Positions 15,310 to 19,367 of a DNA stretch of 19,367 bases are shown one piece after another; positions within the stretch are counted from its first letter, which is position 1; every line of letters begins with the position of its first letter. The notes under the pieces were generated by a model. The model did not search any database and was not told the origin of the DNA. It was given only the letters and a program-made list of their open reading frames with translations. This DNA comes from Rohdeia sp044358925 (GTDB taxonomy: Bacteria > Planctomycetota > UBA1135 > GCA-002686595), in assembly GCA_044358925.1 (NCBI GenBank), contig JBIKNC010000069.1, forward strand, positions 1 through 19,367, given 5' to 3'. The translations under genes and the position numbers were made by a program.

Positions 15310-16818
15310 ATGAGCGCCTCCAAAGCCGCCCCGCCGTCCTCCTCCTCCGCCCCCGCCTCCGCGCCGGCCAACCACGCGTCGCCCACGACCCACCTGCGCG
15401 ACTTCCTGGAGATCCCGTACGACCAGCTCGAGGTCCTGAACCTCGAAGCCAAGCAGGCGCGCATCGACCGCGTCGACCCCGACCGCGTGCGCAAGGAGCG
15501 CATCGACTACCTCGCGAAGGAGCCGCGCATCAAGGCCGTGACCGTGTGCTTCACCGACCTCGAGGGTCGGTTGCACATGCTCGACTACGACAAGAAGTTC
15601 CTGCTCAAGAACCACGACAACCTGACCTTCGACGGGTCGTCGATCCGCGGCTTCTCGCAGCAGGCCGAGAGCGATCTCCGTCTCGGCGTCGACTGGCCGG
15701 CCTTCTACTGGCTGCCGTCGGACGTGTTCGGGCCGGGCAAGGTGCTGGTGTTCGGCGAAGTGCTGGAGCGCGACGGCACGCCCTACCCGGGCGACATGCG
15801 CGGCCGCCTCAAGAACTACCTGAAGGCGCTCTACGAGAAGGACGGTTCGGTCTGTTTCGCGGCGAACGAGATCGAAGGCTTCCTCTTCAAGGGCCGCGAC
15901 GCCGAACGCCGCTTCCACGAGACCGGTCGCTTCGAATACGTCTCGACGGGCGGCTACTACCACTCGCTGCCGAGCGACCCGCTGCGCCTCTTCATCGACG
16001 CCGCCGCCGAGGCGCAGCGCGCGATGGGCTTCTCGAACGAGAAGGACCACCCGGAAGTCGCGCCGAGCCAGTTCGAGATGAACTTCTCCTACTCCGAGGC
16101 GCTCATCGCCTCGGACCAGTACCAGCTCTACAAGCTGCTCTGCCGCCAGATCGCCGCGCGCATGGACATGACCGCGTCGTTCCTGCCCAAGCCCGTCATG
16201 GGCGTCAACGGCAGCGGCGCGCACACGAACATCTCCGTCGGCAAGAAGGGCACGAACATCTTCTTCGAGAAGAACGGCCAGGACGGACTCTCCAAGCTCG
16301 CGTGGCAGTTCATCGACCGCATCCTCAACAGCGCGAGCGACCTCTGCCTCCTGCTCAACCCGAGCGTCAACGCCTACCGCCGCCTCGACCCGCACTACGA
16401 AGCGCCGAACCAGATCAAGGTCTCGGCCATCGACCGCGGCTCGATGATCCGCATCCCGATCGGCAACGAGAAGAGCGCGCGCATCGAAGTTCGGAGCGTC
16501 GGCCCCGACACGAACATCTACCTCTCGCTCTACGCGCTCCTGCGCACCGGCTTCGAAGGCCCCGACGCCGACCCGAAGGACGAGACCAAGCGCACGCGCA
16601 CGCGCTTCCTGCCCGACAACATCTTCGACGCGATCCGCCTGTTCAAGCAGAGCAGTTGGATGCCGCAGATCCTCGGCGAGGCCGTGCACGGCAAGTTCGC
16701 GGAGGTGAAGCTCAACTCGGCGGAGCGCTGCCCGAAGGCGCTCGGCACGCTGGTCAAGACGAGCGAGGTGCAGTTCCACCACGAGGTCACGAACCAGTAC
16801 CTGTGGAACCACTTCTGA
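15310..16818 (+). CDS. glnA: glutamine synthetase, class I type (glutamate-ammonia ligase)
   Basis: This 502-residue protein makes glutamine from glutamate, ammonia and ATP in the cytosol. The beta-grasp part holds FTDLEGRLHMLDY (81-93) and FDGSSIRGF (107-115). Expected active-site residues are present by comparison with E. coli GlnA: E187/E189 (NEIEGF), E249 and E256 (HPEVAPSQFE), H305 (NGSGAH), R358 and E364 (YRRLDPHYEAP), R376 and R381 (DRGSMIRIP), E393 and R395 (RIEVR). At the adenylylation position NLYDLP this protein has NIFDAI, with Phe439 for Tyr, so AMP control of the E. coli kind is unlikely. Residues 1-28 are a Ser/Pro/Ala-rich extension. ATG at 15310 is preferred; an in-frame GTG at 15304 is an alternative. 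An inverted repeat precedes it and a long hairpin follows, so it is probably monocistronic. Confidence 0.95.
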   Translation: MSASKAAPPSSSSAPASAPANHASPTTHLRDFLEIPYDQLEVLNLEAKQARIDRVDPDRVRKERIDYLAKEPRIKAVTVCFTDLEGRLHMLDYDKKFLLKNHDNLTFDGSSIRGFSQQAESDLRLGVDWPAFYWLPSDVFGPGKVLVFGEVLERDGTPYPGDMRGRLKNYLKALYEKDGSVCFAANEIEGFLFKGRDAERRFHETGRFEYVSTGGYYHSLPSDPLRLFIDAAAEAQRAMGFSNEKDHPEVAPSQFEMNFSYSEALIASDQYQLYKLLCRQIAARMDMTASFLPKPVMGVNGSGAHTNISVGKKGTNIFFEKNGQDGLSKLAWQFIDRILNSASDLCLLLNPSVNAYRRLDPHYEAPNQIKVSAIDRGSMIRIPIGNEKSARIEVRSVGPDTNIYLSLYALLRTGFEGPDADPKDETKRTRTRFLPDNIFDAIRLFKQSSWMPQILGEAVHGKFAEVKLNSAERCPKALGTLVKTSEVQFHHEVTNQYLWNHF

Positions 16819-16836
16819 GCGTGCTTGCGTGAAGCA

Positions 16837-16876
16837 ACGCGGCCCGTCCGTCACATGCGTGGCGGGCGGGCCGCGT
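16837..16876 (+). terminator. 18-bp hairpin after the glutamine synthetase gene
   Basis: Bases 16837-16854 pair with 16859-16876 through 18 continuous pairs (two are G-U in RNA), closed by the four-base loop ATGC, 18 bases after the stop codon. The sequence after it (CATTCG) has no U-run, so it is either a U-poor terminator or a transcript-protecting 3' hairpin. It also lies only 30 bases before the start of the next gene. Confidence 0.6.
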
Positions 16877-16906
16877 CATTCGACGGGCAGCTAATCTGGG
16901 TCGGTC

Positions 16907-17704
16907 ATGCGCGAAACGAAGCCCACCAAGACGACCGTAGCAGCCAAGAGCGCGAAGCCGCGCGCGCGGATGACGCTCGACGAGACGATGAGCGCGCTCG
17001 AGCGTGCGGGCTCGGCTCAGACGCGCAAGACCTACGCCCGGCACGGCGTCACGGGCGCGATGTTCGGCGTCAGCTTCGCCACGCTCAAGGAACTCACGAA
17101 GCGCATCGGCATCGACCACGAACTCGCGCTCGCGCTGTGGGACAGCGGCAACTACGACGCGCGCAACCTCGCGGTGAAGGTCGTCGATCCGACGCGCATG
17201 ACGTCGGGTGAACTCGATCGCTGGGCGACGGACGGCGGCGATGCGCCGATGTGCAGCAGCTACGTCGGGATGATCGCGGGTGAGGGTCGGTTGGCGGCAA
17301 AGAAGCTCGCGCAGTGGCTCGCGACGCGCAGCGCCGGCAAGCGACTGGCGGCTTGGTCGCTGCTCTCACACCTGGCGATGCGCGAGGAAACACTCGGCGA
17401 CGAGCTGTTCGCGGACCACCTCGCGACGATCGAGGACACGCTGCACGCCGCGCCGAACCGCGAGCGCTACGCGATGAACTCGGCGCTCATCGCGATCGGC
17501 TGCCGCAACGCCGCGCTGAAGAAGCTCGCGCTCGCCGCGGCGAAGCGCATCGGCGTCGTCGACGTCGATCACGGCGACACGTCCTGCAAGACGCCCGACG
17601 CCGCCGAGTCGATCGCGAAAGCGTGGGCGCATGCGACGGCGAAGAAGTTCGCGTCGCCCGCCGCGCAGGAGCGCGCGCGCGAGGTGTTGCGACGTCGCTG
17701 CTGA
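16907..17704 (+). CDS. DNA alkylation repair family (AlkD-like, HEAT-like repeat) protein
   Basis: This 265-residue all-helical protein resembles the HEAT-like DNA alkylation repair family. Members related to AlkD remove alkylated bases, but many family members have no tested activity. Residues 1-22 are a basic tail. Helical repeats follow (TLKELTKRIGIDHELALALWDSG, YDARNLAVKVVD near 83-94, AAWSLLSHLAMRE near 148-160). The end carries VDVDHGDTSCKTPDA (218-232), a motif I associate with one subgroup annotated as alkylation repair proteins. AlkD-like catalytic Trp/Asp positions were not aligned with certainty. The start at 16907 is supported by spacing only; a TAATCT at 16891-16896 could be a -10 element, which would give a nearly leaderless message. 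It follows the glutamine synthetase terminator, so it is probably transcribed separately. Confidence 0.75.
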   Translation: MRETKPTKTTVAAKSAKPRARMTLDETMSALERAGSAQTRKTYARHGVTGAMFGVSFATLKELTKRIGIDHELALALWDSGNYDARNLAVKVVDPTRMTSGELDRWATDGGDAPMCSSYVGMIAGEGRLAAKKLAQWLATRSAGKRLAAWSLLSHLAMREETLGDELFADHLATIEDTLHAAPNRERYAMNSALIAIGCRNAALKKLALAAAKRIGVVDVDHGDTSCKTPDAAESIAKAWAHATAKKFASPAAQERAREVLRRRC

Positions 17705-17711
17705 CACTCAG

Positions 17712-17749
17712 CTGCCCGCTTCAACGACAAAGTCGTCGAAGAGCGGCAG
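17712..17749. terminator. imperfect hairpin between convergent genes
   Basis: CTGCCCGCTTCAACGAC, a three-base AAA loop, and GTCGTCGAAGAGCGGCAG can fold into about 16 pairs with one A-C mismatch and two small bulges. It sits 7 bases past the stop of the alkylation-repair gene and 20 bases past the stop of the gene on the other strand. It could stop transcription from both sides. No clear U-run follows on either strand. Confidence 0.4.
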
Positions 17750-17769
17750 TCGCGAACGCCGGATTCATT

Positions 17770-18510
17770 TCACGGGAACTGCGACTCGATCGACGTCGCG
17801 AGATTCAAACATTGCGCGAATTTTGCATCCAACTCCGGGAACATACCTTCCCGCATTTCGAAGGCCACGCTACCAAGTTCGTTGTGATGACTCGCACCTT
17901 TGTACAAGCGGCCCTCGGGGCGAAAGTGCATCGTGCGCGTCGCAACGCCTTCCGGGTCGCGATAATCGTAGTTCCCGCTGTCCAGCAGCTGCGAAACGCA
18001 TTGGCTGTAGATCTCGTTGAACTCCTCCACGCGAACGCGCAGAGAGTCGACCGCCGGCGCGAGACGACCATTCAGGAGGTCATGGATCGCGGCTTGCCGC
18101 TCAGCGTCCCCGGCAAAAGGGCGGGAATTGAGAAGCAACTCCAGTGACGCACGACCACGGGAGAAGATGGGCAACGTCTCATACTCGAAGCCACCGCCTT
18201 TGCGAGTCACCGAGGTGCGAACTCTGTCAATTGCTTGGGATTCCATACTCGGAGGTACCTGAGGATCCGAGGGTGAAGGCACAACCTCGATCGACCCGGC
18301 ACCCAGTGCTTCATTCCTCGACGTTGCAGGTTGCTCATCCGCAAGTTCGTACGGTGCGGCGGCATGATTCTCTGGGGAGGCTTCCGACGCACTGCGAAAC
18401 CCCGCGCTCTCCATCTCATCGGGATTCTCGCTGTTCATGAAGAACGTGGCAGCGACGACTGCCGCGCCCGCCAGGAGGGCTACTGCGGCGTATTCCCCTC
18501 GAAACTTCAT
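17770..18510 (-). CDS. unrecognised anchored protein, lower GC than neighbours
   Basis: This 246-residue protein matches no family I recognise. MKFRGEYAAVALLAGAAVVAATFF gives an N-terminal membrane anchor or uncleaved signal (about 7-24). A low-complexity Ser/Glu/Pro/Ala linker spans about 27-90. The C-terminal part, about 92-246, looks folded: helical SLELLLNS, IHDLLNGRLAPAVDSLRVRVEEFNEIYSQ (142-170), then TRTMHFRPEGRLYKGASHH and FPELDAKFAQCLNLATSI. Two Cys residues (171 and 234) could pair. Counted 60-base lines inside the gene have 31 and 33 G+C, against 42 in a neighbouring gene line, so base use is clearly different. The start at 18510 gives the anchor at the right place; no strong Shine-Dalgarno sequence is seen. 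It is isolated between hairpins on both sides, so it is probably a single-gene unit. Confidence 0.75.
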   Translation of the reverse strand: MKFRGEYAAVALLAGAAVVAATFFMNSENPDEMESAGFRSASEASPENHAAAPYELADEQPATSRNEALGAGSIEVVPSPSDPQVPPSMESQAIDRVRTSVTRKGGGFEYETLPIFSRGRASLELLLNSRPFAGDAERQAAIHDLLNGRLAPAVDSLRVRVEEFNEIYSQCVSQLLDSGNYDYRDPEGVATRTMHFRPEGRLYKGASHHNELGSVAFEMREGMFPELDAKFAQCLNLATSIESQFP

Positions 18511-18607
18511 GAGCTTGTCGTTGGGCGAGACCTGTGATCAGGAGGCAACGGCTTCGTTCACGTGCATCGCTTCGGTCAGCCTACTTCGATGGCCCACAAA
18601 ACGGGAA

Positions 18608-18639
18608 GGGGCGCGCGCGAGTCACCTCGCGCGCGCCCC
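18608..18639 (-). terminator. perfect 14-bp hairpin downstream of the sigma-54-type regulator gene
   Basis: GGGGCGCGCGCGAG (18608-18621) and CTCGCGCGCGCCCC (18626-18639) are exact reverse complements around a TCAC loop, 63 bases past the regulator stop. On the minus strand it is followed by TTCCCGTTTTG, a short T-run after a gap. This fits an intrinsic terminator for the regulator and separates it from the gene at 18510. Confidence 0.65.
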
Positions 18640-18701
18640 GTTTCCTCGTACTCCTTCGTCTCTCGCCTGCTCCGCCGCCCTGCTCGGGCGTGAGCCCCGC
18701 G

Positions 18702-19367
18702 CTACTTGATGCCGTAGCGCTTCAGCTTGCGGTAGAGCGTGCTCTTGCCGATCTTCAGGAGACCTGCGGCCTTGAGTTTGTCGCCGCCGGTCTGGTCGAG
18801 CGCGCGCAGCAGCGCGAGCTTCTCGTAGTACTCGAGAGAGATCTCCTCGTCGTCGGCCTGTTGCGCTTGGCCGAACACACCGGCGTGCGTCTGGCCGAAG
18901 GCGAAGCTGTTCGCCGGGCGGCCGTGGCCGATCACACCGAGGCGGCGCTGCGACGGGATCTTCGCGGACTCCATCAGCTTGCTCTGCAGGTCGCGCAGGG
19001 CTTGCGGCAGGTCCTCGAGACCGATCATCGCGTCGGTGGCCTTGGTGCAGGCGCGTTCGAGCGCGCTCTTCAGTTCGCGCACGTTGCCGGGCCAGTTGTA
19101 GTTCTCGAGCACCCAGAGGGCTTCGTCGGACAGCTCGGGGTTGCCGAGGTGCGAGCCGAAGCGCACGAGGTAGTGCTGAGCCAAGGGGCGCACGTCGACG
19201 AGACGTTCGCGGAGCGGCGGCATGTGCAGCGTGTGCACCGCGAGGAAGCGGTGGAACTCGCGCGACAGTGTTCCGTCTTCGAGCGCGCGTTCGAGTTCGT
19301 AGCCGGCGGCCGCGACGACGCGCACCTTCGGACGTTCGACGCGTTTGCCGCCGAGGCGCGTGACTTC
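18702..19367 (-). CDS. sigma-54-type AAA+ transcriptional regulator with Fis-type HTH, N-terminal part outside window
   Basis: The frame is open to the right edge, so only the last 221 residues are seen. The visible part starts late in the AAA+ domain: TRLGGKRVERPKVRVVAAA (R-finger and sensor I region), then MPPLRERLVDVRPLAQHYL and NYNWPGNVRELKSALERA (sensor II, near 19080-19100). A linker rich in Gly, Ala and Gln follows. The last 40 residues are a Fis-type helix-turn-helix (LRALDQTGGDKLKAAGLLKIGKSTLYRKLKRYGIK region), which would bind enhancer-like sites. Sensor I reads AAAGYEL where ATNRDL is usual, and LSREFHRFLAV replaces FREDLYYRLNV. The Walker A and GAFTGA loop are outside the window, so activity with sigma-54 cannot be judged. 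Target genes are unknown. Confidence 0.88.
   Translation of the reverse strand, partial: EVTRLGGKRVERPKVRVVAAAGYELERALEDGTLSREFHRFLAVHTLHMPPLRERLVDVRPLAQHYLVRFGSHLGNPELSDEALWVLENYNWPGNVRELKSALERACTKATDAMIGLEDLPQALRDLQSKLMESAKIPSQRRLGVIGHGRPANSFAFGQTHAGVFGQAQQADDEEISLEYYEKLALLRALDQTGGDKLKAAGLLKIGKSTLYRKLKRYGIK

Noticed and set aside
14872..16854. Minus-strand open frame of 660 codons and a plus-strand 614-codon frame over the glutamine synthetase gene
   Set aside because: The frame at 15310-16818 has every expected glutamine synthetase motif, so the others are shadows.

Overview
The window looks like chromosomal DNA of a high-GC member of the Planctomycetota. This is inferred from gene content, not from a marker gene. 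It has a Tat-exported GFO/IDH/MocA oxidoreductase joined to a HEAT-repeat protein with DUF1080 domains, two very large anchored proteins built from carboxypeptidase-regulatory-like repeats, a YHS-domain protein and DoxX, all typical of planctomycete genomes. Most genes are close to 70% GC with strong G/C third positions. As a result the opposite strands carry very long open frames with no coding signature. No rRNA, tRNA, CRISPR array, transposase or attachment site was seen, and no gene-free gap exceeds 300 bases; the largest is about 240 bases at 4477-4718.

Layout, left to right. Positions 1-4476 (minus): a sugar-oxidoreductase/DUF1080 pair whose stop and start codons share one base. The DUF1080 gene runs off the left edge. 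Positions 4719-5216 (plus): a small helical, probably lipid-anchored or secreted protein. Positions 5242-11568 (minus): a degenerate histidine-kinase/receiver protein followed by two colinear paralogous repeat proteins of 871 and 874 residues. Positions 11684-13657 (plus): a GT-C type membrane glycosyltransferase-like protein, divergent from the kinase-like gene. Positions 13672-14094 (minus) and 14225-15175 (plus): a divergent DoxX / double-YHS pair. Positions 15310-16818 (plus): a class I glutamine synthetase with an inverted repeat in its leader and a long hairpin after it. Positions 16907-17704 (plus): a HEAT-like DNA-alkylation-repair-family protein. Positions 17770-18510 (minus): an unrecognised anchored protein of clearly lower GC. 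Positions 18702-19367 (minus): the C-terminal part of a sigma-54-type AAA+/Fis regulator, which runs off the right edge.

How the genes may work together. The MocA/DUF1080 pair fits extracytoplasmic sugar oxidation followed by cleavage of a 3-keto-glycoside. The kinase-like gene and the two repeat proteins lie in the same direction and may share a transcript, although a hairpin covers the ribosome-binding site of the first repeat gene. The glutamine synthetase is probably a single-gene nitrogen-assimilation unit with local control. I found no proven new multi-gene system. The most unusual items are the degenerate kinase/receiver upstream of two giant repeat proteins, the hairpin over a ribosome-binding site, the 10-bp inverted repeat before the glutamine synthetase gene, the glutamine synthetase with Phe at the usual adenylylation Tyr, and the low-GC orphan at 17770-18510.
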